Part shown: positions 34,888 through 44,000 of the stretch, piece by piece
Layout of the letters: each line of letters opens with the position of its first letter
Position numbering within the stretch: position 1 is the stretch's first letter
DNA from: Prevotella sp. UBA4217
Lineage (GTDB): Bacteria > Bacteroidota > Bacteroidia > Bacteroidales > Bacteroidaceae
Assembly (NCBI GenBank): GCA_002379425.1
Contig: DFTH01000012.1
Location: forward strand, 109,860 to 173,859
Direction of reading: 5' to 3'
Length of the DNA: 64,000 nt
Translations under genes and position numbers: made by a program
The notes under the pieces: generated by a model
Told to the model about the DNA's origin: nothing
What the model saw: only the letters and a program-made list of their open reading frames with translations
Database searches by the model: none

Positions 34888-36036
34888 ATGAAACTAAGTC
34901 ATAGAACCGTCTTTTTGTTGTATTGCCTACTCTGGCTGTCAGGCCTCAAGGCTGCAACTGTCAGGACCATTAGTGTGGCCCAGGGGGCGTCATACACTGA
35001 CCACATCTCACTGAAGGAAGATAGCAAGGATATGGATTTGATGGTGAAGTTCGTTTTCGCAGAAGAAACGAATACGCTGACCGTAACCTTGATATCTTAT
35101 CGCACGCTCTTCGTGTTTTGGGATAATGTGCATTATACTCCACTTTTCAAAGGACGTACGCTCAGGCCCGACCAACTGCCGTATGTGGTTGAGTATAATC
35201 CCAAGGATAAGTTCAAGGCGACAAAACTCTTCAGGGCTACTATTCCGCAACCGCGCTCTGAGTTCCATTTCAAGCGTTGGATCGACTATGAAGGTCTTCA
35301 ACCTGCTCCTCAGGAATATAAGATGGTCAATGACTTCATCTCTCAGCCATTCGATATCCAAGGCAAACGAACTCAGGTGACGATTAGGCTGCACGATATC
35401 TTCCTTCTTGAAAAGGTCGAAAAGAAGAAATACAACCGCTATAATATCCCCTTCGGGCGGGATGTCGATCTGACCTATCAAGTGACAATCGTGCGAAACC
35501 CGTGCTTTGGGCTGGACGAGGATATTACTGCTGCCAAAGGCGCTTTGGAAAGTGTATCATCGAGTTATGCCTCTTTCAAAAACAGGTTCCGTAGCCGGGT
35601 TGTCGGATCTCAGGAGGCTCTTGATGTCTTTGAGGAATTAAAGAGTACTCTATTGAATCAGTTCCCACGTAAGGACGTGCAGAGTGACTGCCCGGATATT
35701 CAGACAGCGTGGGATGACTATAATCAATATGTCGATTCCATCGGACAAATGAAATGTGTGGTAAAGGTGTCTGAAGATGTGTTAGGAGGCACTTTCTCGG
35801 CAGAGGGACTGACGATCCTGATGTCGAGGGCAAGGCAACTGGATAAGTTGGTATCACGGTGGCTGGTAAGTATTGACCCAATGGAACGTCATGACCTGGA
35901 TGCCAAGTGCCAAAACCTGATCAACGAGGTCAATGGACTTATCGGCAAGAACAATGGCCGAACGGCAGAAGAACGGCAGGCAATAGCCACCTTCAGGGCT
36001 GCGGAACGGTATTTTTACAGGACATGCAGACAGTAG
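34888..36036 (+). CDS. exported protein of the secretion locus
   Basis: I start at ATG 34888 (382 residues), which begins a signal peptide ending in LKA. The mature part is beta-rich up to about residue 205 and then helical. I do not recognise the family. Position in the operon suggests a periplasmic or membrane-associated part of the apparatus, such as the Bacteroidetes-specific Tss proteins that replace TssJLM, but this is inference. Confidence 0.6.
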   Translation: MKLSHRTVFLLYCLLWLSGLKAATVRTISVAQGASYTDHISLKEDSKDMDLMVKFVFAEETNTLTVTLISYRTLFVFWDNVHYTPLFKGRTLRPDQLPYVVEYNPKDKFKATKLFRATIPQPRSEFHFKRWIDYEGLQPAPQEYKMVNDFISQPFDIQGKRTQVTIRLHDIFLLEKVEKKKYNRYNIPFGRDVDLTYQVTIVRNPCFGLDEDITAAKGALESVSSSYASFKNRFRSRVVGSQEALDVFEELKSTLLNQFPRKDVQSDCPDIQTAWDDYNQYVDSIGQMKCVVKVSEDVLGGTFSAEGLTILMSRARQLDKLVSRWLVSIDPMERHDLDAKCQNLINEVNGLIGKNNGRTAEERQAIATFRAAERYFYRTCRQ

Positions 36037-36061
36037 GTGCAAAGGAGTATAGAGAGAAGAT

Positions 36062-36973
36062 ATGAGTTGGCATAAATATATATATGTGGTAGTGGCCTTA
36101 GCATGCCTGACAGGCTCAGCCAAGGCTCAGGAGTCGTTACAGCCTGCCATGGCAGGTACCTCGCAGGTGTTGTCACCAGAGGCAGAGGCCCTGAGACTGG
36201 AGATCACTGCCCGTATTACCCAGTTCTCTCAAGAATTAAATGAGTTGTTGGTTGTCGGCAAAGTCCCTATCTCTGTGGATGGCGACATGGCTCTCTCACA
36301 GTCTCTCGTAAATGCCATGGAACAGAGGATACAGACACTTAATCAGTCGTACAATCAGTTGGACGTGAAGTGGAATACTTATTATCAGGCCCAGCAGATG
36401 GATATTGCCAATAGTGAGGACCTGATGGATATGGTTGCGAAAATCGAGGAACTAAAGCAGACGGTGAAAGATACACTTGATGCAAGGACGCAAGCAGTGG
36501 AGGCCATTTCAAATTTCGCCAAAGCCGACCAGTTTGTCATCAGTAAGGTGAGTGTATATAAGAGCCTCTACAAAAAGGCATTCAAATTATCACTGGTAGA
36601 GAAACTGGCTCCTCAGTTGGAGAAGGTAAAGGCTAAGGAACAGGTTTTGTTTACCGATTTACAGACAAACTACAATCAGGCGAAGGCAGCCTGTGAAGTT
36701 GTCCCTTCACTATCGAAGAGGATGGAAGTCATTGACAAGCAGTTTGTCACGATGAAGAGTGTATCGGAGAAAGTACAGGCTTTGGAATTCAAGCCATTCA
36801 TCACGCGTGCCAAGGACTATGTGCTTGGTATGGCTGCTGTGGCGATTATCCTTTTGTTCCTCAACGGCATGGCTACAAGGTTCAAAGCCTATAGGGACAA
36901 AGTGGCGAACATGAAGAAATACAATGAAATGTTGAAGAATAATGGTAGGGAGACAACATATCCTACTATATAA
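36062..36973 (+). CDS. exported coiled-coil protein with C-terminal membrane segment
   Basis: The 303-residue protein has an N-terminal signal peptide (to about residue 22, SAKAQ), long helical heptad-rich regions and one transmembrane segment near residues 258-278 (YVLGMAAVAIILLFLNGMA), then a short basic tail. Most of it would lie in the periplasm with the tail in the cytoplasm. It lies 25 bp after the preceding gene and 17 bp before the RING/FHA gene. It is a candidate inner-membrane anchor of the machine; I do not recognise the family. Confidence 0.6.
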   Translation: MSWHKYIYVVVALACLTGSAKAQESLQPAMAGTSQVLSPEAEALRLEITARITQFSQELNELLVVGKVPISVDGDMALSQSLVNAMEQRIQTLNQSYNQLDVKWNTYYQAQQMDIANSEDLMDMVAKIEELKQTVKDTLDARTQAVEAISNFAKADQFVISKVSVYKSLYKKAFKLSLVEKLAPQLEKVKAKEQVLFTDLQTNYNQAKAACEVVPSLSKRMEVIDKQFVTMKSVSEKVQALEFKPFITRAKDYVLGMAAVAIILLFLNGMATRFKAYRDKVANMKKYNEMLKNNGRETTYPTI

Positions 36974-36990
36974 GACTAAGGAAAGAAAAA

Positions 36991-39402
36991 ATGATAAAGA
37001 TGTATAGATTCTTGTGGTTGGTTATCCTGTCCTTGTTTCTTGCAGGTTGCGGAGATTCTATGGATGTGGATTCTGCTGACATAGACTTGGATGAAATCTT
37101 CAGTGAAGGGGATGGGCAAGACGAAGAAGGACAGGCAGATGCCATGAAGGTCATTGGTGTCAAGTTCTCTCCGGGTTATAAGGAGTTCACGATCCAGACA
37201 GGAATTATACGTGACCTGGGTCCATATACTCTTGCTGATACCAGCCTCGTAGAAATCAAGACCATTGAGAAACTGTCGGGTGTTGAGAATGATTCCGATA
37301 GCAAGCCTATCCTGAAACATGTTATTAATTCCGAGGCCGAAGAGGTGGCTAAGCGCCAAGTAAAACTACTGGTACTCGTTGATCTGGCGTTACCTCAGTA
37401 TGTCGTAGATATGGAAAGGGCGGCTGTCAAGGAAATGTATGCAGTCTTCAATCATAAAAACCTCTTTGTGGCTTTTATGCATGGAATGAACGTTTCGGAA
37501 ACCATTGAGGTCTCGGACTATGTACTTGATTCCTATTTTACAAGTAAGGAAGACGATTACATTTATCTTTACAGGTCTATCCAACTTAAGAAACGTGAGA
37601 TGGTGGATCGATACGGGGTCTGGGCGGATGCGAAGAAAATGGGACTGATTGTGTTCTCGGATGAGAAAGTCTATGGCGACAATGATATCCCCTATGATCC
37701 TGAGCATTTTGAACTACAGGGGGCATTGGTGAATGATACATTGTTGACAGACAGCCTGTCTATCTCTTCGGTAAGTTTCAAGAAAGAAAAGGGTGGGGTG
37801 GATTCTGATCAGGCTCAGAGTATCCTGAAGGTTATCAGCGAGAGGTCTGGAGGCATATACCAGAATACGTTTGAATGGACAGCCATGAAGCATAACCTTG
37901 TCCAGTCTGGAGAGAATATCCTTCTGGCTAATGAATTTGTCTTTGAGAATCCTGATGGCAAGGTATATCGCGGCAATCCTCATACGATGCGGATCGAAAT
38001 ATATTCCAAGGCAGACAGTTCGCTGATTGGATCTGCGACGGGAAGCATTTACCTTGGCAGTCCGTATAGTCCCGTCATTGTCAACGGTCAGGGTAATTGG
38101 TGGATGTTCGTCCAAGGGTTTGCATTAGGCGGACTGCTGTTACTACTGGTGTATCTGGTGTTTCAGTTCTTGATACCCTATATCCGTTATTATCTGTTTA
38201 AGAAAAACTATGTTATCCAGTATGAGCCGGGCCTGATGAGCGTCGGCAACGTGCTGGTTACCGAATCGTGCTATTACTGTAAGGCACCTTTTAAGACAGG
38301 CGATGAGATCGTCGCTAAGTGTGAGCATGTGATGCATAAGCACTGTTGGGACGAGAATGGGTATCATTGTCCGGAGCATGGGCGGCACTGTGAAGATGGT
38401 TCACATTATTATAATAGTAAGAATCTGTTTGACTTACAGAACGCCTCCTTCTACATGAAATGGATTCTGGTTGCCATCTTGACGGCTATTTGCGCGTGGT
38501 TCGCTTATATGTTGTACGTGATCGACTACGATACCCAGACACAGTTATTTGTCGCCAAGATGATGGAGGAGAAATTTGCTAATATAGGAGAACGGGCAGT
38601 CTTCAATGAGACGTATGGCTCTCAACAGTTTGTGCCGGTCTTTGGCTTAATCCTCGGTTTCTTCCTGACAGCCTCTTTGTCTGGTATGGCAGTTCGTAAG
38701 AGAGAGTTATGGAAACGCCTGCTTGATGTCATGGTCAGGGCTGTCTTCGTCGGAATTGCATCTTATTTCGTCTTCTGGCTTATTCAAACTATTGAAATTG
38801 CCTTTGACATAGAAGACCTATCCATCCTTTTAGACTGGATCCCATGGGTACTTATGGCTCTGCTTATTGCAGTCGGCTCCACAATGGGTACAAGGATTCT
38901 CCTGAAAAAGTACGTACTTGGAATTGCTATAGTGCTTGGTGTTGCGTCCATGTATTTGTGGACGTTTATCTTCAAGGGGCTTGATCAGGTTGACATCCGC
39001 GTATTCCTGTTGATTTCCTGCGTCTTCTTTGCTGTGGGCCTGGCACTGGCAGTGGCAGAGATGTCACCGAAGTCAGAGCGCTATTTCCTGAATGTCAAGG
39101 GAGCAGTTAAGGAGATGGACGTTGCCTTGTTCAAGTGGTTCCTCAACAACCCCGATGAGGTGGTAACAATAGGAAAGTCTATCGATTGTTCGTTACAGAT
39201 GTCCTGGGATATAAAGGGGCAGGTGGCTCCTATCCATGCGGAGATCCGCATGGTAGGCAGTGGCATCCGTTTGACTGCTATTGAAGATGGTGTCATGGTC
39301 GGTAGTTCTCCGTTAAAGCCCGGGCATAGCATTTGGCTCTACCATAATACGCAGTTTAATATAGGTGATACAACCTTCACCTATATTGAGAGAGACCTAT
39401 AA
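36991..39402 (+). CDS. polytopic membrane protein with RING-type zinc site and FHA domain
   Basis: This 803-residue protein has a lipoprotein-like leader (AGC, C20), an acidic linker and a vWA-like periplasmic region ('RQVKLLVLVDLALPQ'). A first membrane segment at about 370-398 leads to a cytoplasmic RING-type zinc site: C427, C430, C444, H446, H449, C452, C460 and H463, the C3HHC2H ligand order of E3 ligases. Six more membrane segments follow, placing the C-terminal FHA-like domain (about 715-803, with VVTIGKSIDC) in the cytoplasm too. RING-type proteins direct E2 enzymes, and FHA domains bind phosphothreonine proteins. It is the last gene of the operon and the best candidate for the E3 of this pathway. 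Confidence 0.83.
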   Translation: MIKMYRFLWLVILSLFLAGCGDSMDVDSADIDLDEIFSEGDGQDEEGQADAMKVIGVKFSPGYKEFTIQTGIIRDLGPYTLADTSLVEIKTIEKLSGVENDSDSKPILKHVINSEAEEVAKRQVKLLVLVDLALPQYVVDMERAAVKEMYAVFNHKNLFVAFMHGMNVSETIEVSDYVLDSYFTSKEDDYIYLYRSIQLKKREMVDRYGVWADAKKMGLIVFSDEKVYGDNDIPYDPEHFELQGALVNDTLLTDSLSISSVSFKKEKGGVDSDQAQSILKVISERSGGIYQNTFEWTAMKHNLVQSGENILLANEFVFENPDGKVYRGNPHTMRIEIYSKADSSLIGSATGSIYLGSPYSPVIVNGQGNWWMFVQGFALGGLLLLLVYLVFQFLIPYIRYYLFKKNYVIQYEPGLMSVGNVLVTESCYYCKAPFKTGDEIVAKCEHVMHKHCWDENGYHCPEHGRHCEDGSHYYNSKNLFDLQNASFYMKWILVAILTAICAWFAYMLYVIDYDTQTQLFVAKMMEEKFANIGERAVFNETYGSQQFVPVFGLILGFFLTASLSGMAVRKRELWKRLLDVMVRAVFVGIASYFVFWLIQTIEIAFDIEDLSILLDWIPWVLMALLIAVGSTMGTRILLKKYVLGIAIVLGVASMYLWTFIFKGLDQVDIRVFLLISCVFFAVGLALAVAEMSPKSERYFLNVKGAVKEMDVALFKWFLNNPDEVVTIGKSIDCSLQMSWDIKGQVAPIHAEIRMVGSGIRLTAIEDGVMVGSSPLKPGHSIWLYHNTQFNIGDTTFTYIERDL

Positions 39403-39406
39403 AAAG

Positions 39407-39445
39407 AGAATCCGCATCAATAACAGATGCGGATTCTTTGTTTTA
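39407..39445 (+). terminator. terminator of secretion operon
   Basis: A 12-bp stem (agaatccgcatc / gatgcggattct) with a 7-base loop, followed by TTGTTTT. It separates the operon from the convergent mscL. Confidence 0.85.
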
Positions 39446-39463
39446 ATTGAAAAACAGTATATA

Positions 39464-39886
39464 TTACTTTTTCTTCAACAGGTCGCGGATCTCTGCGAGC
39501 AACTCTTCCTGGGTGGGTCCGGCAGGGGCAGCAGGCTCTTCCTCCTTCTTCTTGTTCAACTTGTTCATAGCCTTGATCATCATGAAAATACAGAATGCCA
39601 CGATGAGGAAGTCAATAATGTTCTGGATGAACTGACCATAGGCAAAAACTGAAGCACCGGCCTCCTGGGCTGCTGCCAGAGTGGCATACTTCGTGTCGTC
39701 AGTGAGATTCACAAACATATTGGTGAAGTCCAATCCGCCTGTAGCCAGACTGATAACAGGCATCAATAGGTCGCCTACCAGTGAGGTGACAATCTTGCCA
39801 AATGCACCGCCGATGATGACACCAACTGCCATGTCCATCACATTGCCTTTAACGGCAAATTCCTTGAATTCTTTAATAAATCCCAT
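39464..39886 (-). CDS. mscL: large-conductance mechanosensitive channel MscL
   Basis: The 140-residue protein shows the MscL signature: an N-terminal amphipathic helix, then '[24 protein letters not shown]', a loop, a second membrane segment and a charged C-terminal helix ([12 protein letters not shown]). It opens under membrane tension to relieve osmotic shock. Length and pattern are normal. It is transcribed divergently from gapA. Confidence 0.95.
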   Translation of the reverse strand: MGFIKEFKEFAVKGNVMDMAVGVIIGGAFGKIVTSLVGDLLMPVISLATGGLDFTNMFVNLTDDTKYATLAAAQEAGASVFAYGQFIQNIIDFLIVAFCIFMMIKAMNKLNKKKEEEPAAPAGPTQEELLAEIRDLLKKK

Positions 39887-40136
39887 AATCTGAAAGTTTT
39901 TAATGTTTAACGTATGATGTTTGAATTGTAATCTATATTTTGCAATCTCTAACTTTACATCTAGGATTTTTCAATCTTTAATGTTTTATGTTTGCCGTTT
40001 AATCTTAATTAAGACTGATTTCGTGTGCAAATATAGAAAAAAAATCGTAACTTTGTAGCCGAAATCAAAAAAAAGTGTCCAAAAGGTGTAAATAATTAGT
40101 ATATTTAGGTATAAACCCATTAAATAATTAAGTAAA
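39887..40136. promoter_or_regulatory. divergent promoter region of mscL and gapA
   Basis: This AT-rich gap carries TAACTTTG at 40048-40055 for gapA and TATATTTG on the minus strand (40028-40035) for mscL. Neither has a clear TTG at the right distance. Only this much can be supported. Confidence 0.5.
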
Positions 40137-41162
40137 ATGACAAAAGTAGCAATTAACGGTTTTGGCCGTATCGGTCGCCTCGCTTTCCGTCAGATGTTCG
40201 AGGCTGAAGGTTATGAAGTAGTAGCAATCAACGACTTGACAAGCCCGAAAATGCTTGCCCACCTGCTGAAGTATGATACCGCTCAGGGCGGTTTCTGTGG
40301 CAAGATTGGTGAGAACAAGCACACAGTGGATTGCACAGACAACTCTATCATCGTTGACGGTAAAGAGATCACCATCTATGCTATTCCCAACGCTGCTGAA
40401 CTGCCTTGGGGCCAGTTGGACGTAGATGTTGTTCTGGAGTGCACAGGTTTCTATACATCTAAGGAGAAGGCTTCTGCCCACATCAAGGCTGGTGCCAAGA
40501 AGGTTGTTATCTCTGCTCCTGCCGGCAATGACCTGCCCACCATCGTTTACAATGTAAACCACAAGACCCTGACTCCTGCCGACACCGTGATCTCTGCTGC
40601 TTCTTGCACCACCAACTGTCTGGCTCCTATGACAAAGGCTCTGAATGATTTCGCTGCTATCCAGAGCGGTATCATGACAACCGTACACGCTTACACTGGC
40701 GACCAGATGATCCTCGACGGTCCTCAGCGCAAGGGTGATGTTCAGCGTGCCCGTGCCGGTGCCCAGAACATCGTTCCAAACTCAACTGGTGCTGCCAAGG
40801 CTATCGGTCTGGTTATCCCCGAGTTGAACGGTAAGTTGATCGGTGCTGCCCAGCGCGTTCCGACTCCCACAGGTTCTACCACTATCCTGCACGCTGTTGT
40901 TAAGGGTGAGGTGACTGTTGAGGGTATCAACGCTGCCATGAAGGCTGCTGCCAACGAGTCGTTCGGTTACACCGAGGAGAAACTCGTTTCTAGCGACATC
41001 ATCGGTATGAAGTATGGTTCACTCTTCGATGCTAACCAGACCATGGTCAGCAAGATTGGTGATGGCAACTCTCTGGTTCAGGTTGTTGCTTGGTACGACA
41101 ATGAGAACTCTTATACTTCTCAGATGGTTCGTACCATCAAGTACCTCGCTGAGTTGAAATAA
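40137..41162 (+). CDS. gapA: glyceraldehyde-3-phosphate dehydrogenase
   Basis: The 341-residue protein is a standard type I GAPDH: an NAD-binding [11 protein letters not shown] near the start, the catalytic Cys157 in [12 protein letters not shown], and '[13 protein letters not shown]' near the end. It catalyses the oxidative phosphorylation step of glycolysis and its reverse in gluconeogenesis. It stands alone, with a strong terminator after it. Confidence 0.97.
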   Translation: MTKVAINGFGRIGRLAFRQMFEAEGYEVVAINDLTSPKMLAHLLKYDTAQGGFCGKIGENKHTVDCTDNSIIVDGKEITIYAIPNAAELPWGQLDVDVVLECTGFYTSKEKASAHIKAGAKKVVISAPAGNDLPTIVYNVNHKTLTPADTVISAASCTTNCLAPMTKALNDFAAIQSGIMTTVHAYTGDQMILDGPQRKGDVQRARAGAQNIVPNSTGAAKAIGLVIPELNGKLIGAAQRVPTPTGSTTILHAVVKGEVTVEGINAAMKAAANESFGYTEEKLVSSDIIGMKYGSLFDANQTMVSKIGDGNSLVQVVAWYDNENSYTSQMVRTIKYLAELK

Positions 41163-41186
41163 TACCGCTTAGTAGAAAATAAAAGG

Positions 41187-41214
41187 CCGTCCGATTTTGT
41201 CGGACGGTTTTTTT
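41187..41214 (+). terminator. terminator of gapA
   Basis: CCGTCCG (41187-41193) and CGGACGG (41201-41207) form a 7-bp stem followed by seven T. The downstream promoter starts inside it. Confidence 0.88.
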
Positions 41215-41226
41215 GTTGTATTTTTG
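41197..41226 (+). promoter_or_regulatory. promoter of TPR/AraC gene, overlapping gapA terminator
   Basis: TTG at 41197-41199, 19 bases, TATTTTTG at 41219-41226. The ATG follows only 4 bases later, so the transcript would start at or very near the start codon. Confidence 0.6.
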
Positions 41227-41230
41227 CACC

Positions 41231-42919
41231 ATGAAATTGTCGTATAAAGGTCTTTTAACCATCTTCATGGTTTTTGCCATCGGTTTGGTGAAGCCAACTC
41301 AGGTTTCGGCTGACGATCTCCACTTGGAACGGTTGCTGAAAGTCTTTGACGAGCAACAGACTGCTGAGGTGGCCAATGAGTTTCTGGACAGTCTGAAAGG
41401 CCGGGCGTTTTTCAAGATTCCCATTCGTTTTACCGGTGAGCATGCTAAGGATACCGTTCGACAGCAGGTATGGTACTGGGCTGCTGAGTATTATTATGAT
41501 CGGCAGCATTATGACCAGGCGGTTTCTTATGCCTTACGCTCCTTGCCCTTACAGCATAATAAGACTGAGTTGTCAGATTGCCTGAACCTCATTGCCATTT
41601 CTTATCTTCGCTTGGGTGACTATCATGAAGCAGCCCGTTATGCCAAGCGGTGCTATGAGATGGATAAAGAGTCAGGCGATATCGACCGTGTCAGTTCTAG
41701 CCTGAATACGCTTTCCGCCATCTATATTGGAGCGCGCCAGCCAAGTGAGGCTGAGAAGTATGTCCTGCGCGGAATTGAACTGAGCAGGCAGGTAGATAAC
41801 CCAGGGCGACTGGCTATCCTGCTGGGAAAAGCCTCTGAGGTCTATCATCAGTTGGCTGATGACAGCAAGTCGTTGGACTATGCCCGTCAGGCGTATCAGT
41901 TGGAACGCCAGTTGGGGCGTGAGGAACGGATAGGCATTCGTCTTTCGCAGATGGCTTCTGCCTATATTGGCTTGAAACAACCTACGATTGCCCGTGATAC
42001 GCTTCGTAAGGCTATCCCTATATTGGAGGCGGCAGGAAACCGTCAGCAACTGGGTATCTGTTACAATCAGATGGGAGGACTGTTGCTGGGCGAGAAGAAA
42101 CAATCCGAGGCAGCAGGCTATTTTGAGCGTGCCTACTTGTTGTTCAGCAACCTTGGAGATCGCTATAACGAGAGTATAGCGCTGAACGGACTTTCAAAGT
42201 CACTTCGAGATATTGATCCGGCGCGCGCCATGTCGTTCATGGAGCGGTATAATGAACTGAAAGACTCTATCTATGATAGGGAGACTGGTCAGTTGCTTAG
42301 TGAATATGCCGCACAGTATGGCTATGAGCAATTGCAGTTGGAAAACCAGATGGCCCAGCGTGATGTCCGCTCTGTAGTCATAGTAGCGATTGGCGGATTC
42401 CTTGTGATATTATTGGCAGGCATTCTCTTCACGATCTATCATCGTCGGCGCACCCAGAGACTACATGTAGAGATGGAGCAAAGACTGGATGCCTTAAAGC
42501 AAGATTATGATCAATTGAATAGTCAATATGCCAATATCATCAGTCCGAAAGTCAGTTCTGACGATGTTGATGAGAACCTGTCAGACGAGGATCGCCAGTT
42601 TCTCTCGCGTACCATATCTATTATTAATAAACAACTCGACGAGGGGCATGTCAATGTCGATGACGTGGCTTCGGAACTCTGCCTGAGCACCTCCCAGTTC
42701 CGTCGCAGGCTGTCGGCCTTGACGAAGGAGACTCCCAAGAACTATATCCAGGCTATCCGGATGCAGAAAGCCCTTCACCTCCTGGATACGCAACCCACTA
42801 TGCCCGTTGCGGAGGTTGCCCTCCAATGCGGCTATGACGAGAATACTAATTTTACGCGTGCCTTTAAGCGGTTTTACGGAATTACGCCTTCTGAATACCA
42901 GAGTGGAAGGCGATTATAG
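41231..42919 (+). CDS. TPR membrane regulator with AraC-type DNA-binding domain
   Basis: I start at ATG 41231 (562 residues). A signal-type segment leads to a periplasmic region of tetratricopeptide repeats (about residues 60-350), a transmembrane segment (about 383-405, 'VVIVAIGGFLVILLAGILF'), a coiled coil and a C-terminal AraC domain (about 465-562, with ELCLSTSQFRRRLSAL and GYDENTNFTRAFKRFYG). Bacteroidetes have many such one-protein sensor-regulators, in which periplasmic TPRs sense a signal and the cytoplasmic HTH acts on DNA. The target is unknown. Confidence 0.87.
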   Translation: MKLSYKGLLTIFMVFAIGLVKPTQVSADDLHLERLLKVFDEQQTAEVANEFLDSLKGRAFFKIPIRFTGEHAKDTVRQQVWYWAAEYYYDRQHYDQAVSYALRSLPLQHNKTELSDCLNLIAISYLRLGDYHEAARYAKRCYEMDKESGDIDRVSSSLNTLSAIYIGARQPSEAEKYVLRGIELSRQVDNPGRLAILLGKASEVYHQLADDSKSLDYARQAYQLERQLGREERIGIRLSQMASAYIGLKQPTIARDTLRKAIPILEAAGNRQQLGICYNQMGGLLLGEKKQSEAAGYFERAYLLFSNLGDRYNESIALNGLSKSLRDIDPARAMSFMERYNELKDSIYDRETGQLLSEYAAQYGYEQLQLENQMAQRDVRSVVIVAIGGFLVILLAGILFTIYHRRRTQRLHVEMEQRLDALKQDYDQLNSQYANIISPKVSSDDVDENLSDEDRQFLSRTISIINKQLDEGHVNVDDVASELCLSTSQFRRRLSALTKETPKNYIQAIRMQKALHLLDTQPTMPVAEVALQCGYDENTNFTRAFKRFYGITPSEYQSGRRL

Positions 42920-43033
42920 GCTGTCATACCCCTTTTCCATGCATTTTGTTATAATTTGAATAGTCTTTGTTGCGAAATGATTACTATCTTTGATTGTTTT
43001 TTTGTATCTTTGCAACGAAAATCATTGTCGAGT

Positions 43034-43159
43034 ATGCCAAAGACCAAACCAACTCCCAAGAATGCCGCTATGCAATTCACTGAAGAGTATATGCGGTTGC
43101 ATCTGACAGTGAAGGATATGGTCAGGAGTGAGGTAGAGAAACTCATCAACCGTCAATAG
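43034..43159 (+). CDS. small protein of 41 residues
   Basis: The product is basic at the start (MPKTKPTPKNAAMQ) and then predicted helical. Two TATCTTTG boxes lie upstream (42985-42992 and 43005-43012). The gene is 16 bp before the exported-protein gene, which suggests co-expression. I do not recognise it. The long frame from 42956 is less likely because it starts upstream of the second box. Confidence 0.5.
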   Translation: MPKTKPTPKNAAMQFTEEYMRLHLTVKDMVRSEVEKLINRQ

Positions 43160-43175
43160 AAAATACTGAATAATC

Positions 43176-44000
43176 ATGAAGAAAAAACTTGTGTTATTAG
43201 CGCTGATCATGATCAGCAGTCAGACAGTTAGTGCTCAGTGGGGGAATATTGTCAATCGGATAGGGTATTCTGCTCAGTCGAGTGTTGAGAATTCCGTTGT
43301 GCGGACAGCCGAGGATGCTGGCAGAAAGGCTCTCCAGTCAGCCAAGAAGAAGGCTAAGGATATGAAGAAGGGCAAGGCTGAGGAGAGCAGTTGGAGTTAT
43401 GGCGATCATACCTATACGATGAAGGGAAACTTGACGGCGGATAAATACAGGAAAGACGGCTTCGGTGAGGTGACCTTTACCAACATCCCCTCCAATTATG
43501 AGGAGTTTGAGGCTGTTTATTATGAGTTCTTGGGACGTACACCCCATGGTGCGGCAGCCATGATGCCCATGGCCATGGAAATCTATGCCCGTGACCGTGT
43601 GGAGGGGAAGAAGTGCATCGAGTTGCTGTGCTATAAGTCGAATGTCAACTCCGTCATTCCCCGCCTTAAGGATAAGTTCGGTGCGGAGCCTGATGATAGT
43701 TACGGGCAGCGCTATCTGCCAGCAGCCGTCCTGAAAGGTGCGACACCGCAGAATGGCTATACACCGCAGAAGCCTTATACGGTGGAGATGGAGGCCAGTG
43801 TGAACAAGCATCAGGAGTTGCAGATCGTCGGTAGTGGTACTGTGCTATATCTATATATGATAGGTGGAGGATGGGATACCCACCAGCGCCAGGTGGAACT
43901 TATTCTCGAACCAGGTCACGAGCAGTATCAGGTGTTCAACTGTCCGTCGCTCTATGTACAGTGTCGGCAGATACAGGGAAGTTGGCCTGGCCTTGAATGA
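43176..44000 (+). CDS. exported protein of unknown function
   Basis: The 274-residue protein has a signal peptide ending in VSAQ, then a basic Lys/Ala-rich region (about 50-70) and a beta-rich domain ('GEVTFTNIPSNYEEFEAVYY', 'AAMMPMAMEIYARDR'). It resembles a conserved Bacteroidetes secreted family that I believe is annotated as DUF6935, but I am not sure. Its stop overlaps the miaA start (ATGA), so the two are probably translated together. Confidence 0.65.
   Translation: MKKKLVLLALIMISSQTVSAQWGNIVNRIGYSAQSSVENSVVRTAEDAGRKALQSAKKKAKDMKKGKAEESSWSYGDHTYTMKGNLTADKYRKDGFGEVTFTNIPSNYEEFEAVYYEFLGRTPHGAAAMMPMAMEIYARDRVEGKKCIELLCYKSNVNSVIPRLKDKFGAEPDDSYGQRYLPAAVLKGATPQNGYTPQKPYTVEMEASVNKHQELQIVGSGTVLYLYMIGGGWDTHQRQVELILEPGHEQYQVFNCPSLYVQCRQIQGSWPGLE

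Noticed and set aside
34293..39402. Eukaryotic contamination as source of the E2 and RING genes
   Set aside because: The genes are closely spaced in a bacterial operon without introns, have typical bacterial start contexts and are flanked by tss genes.
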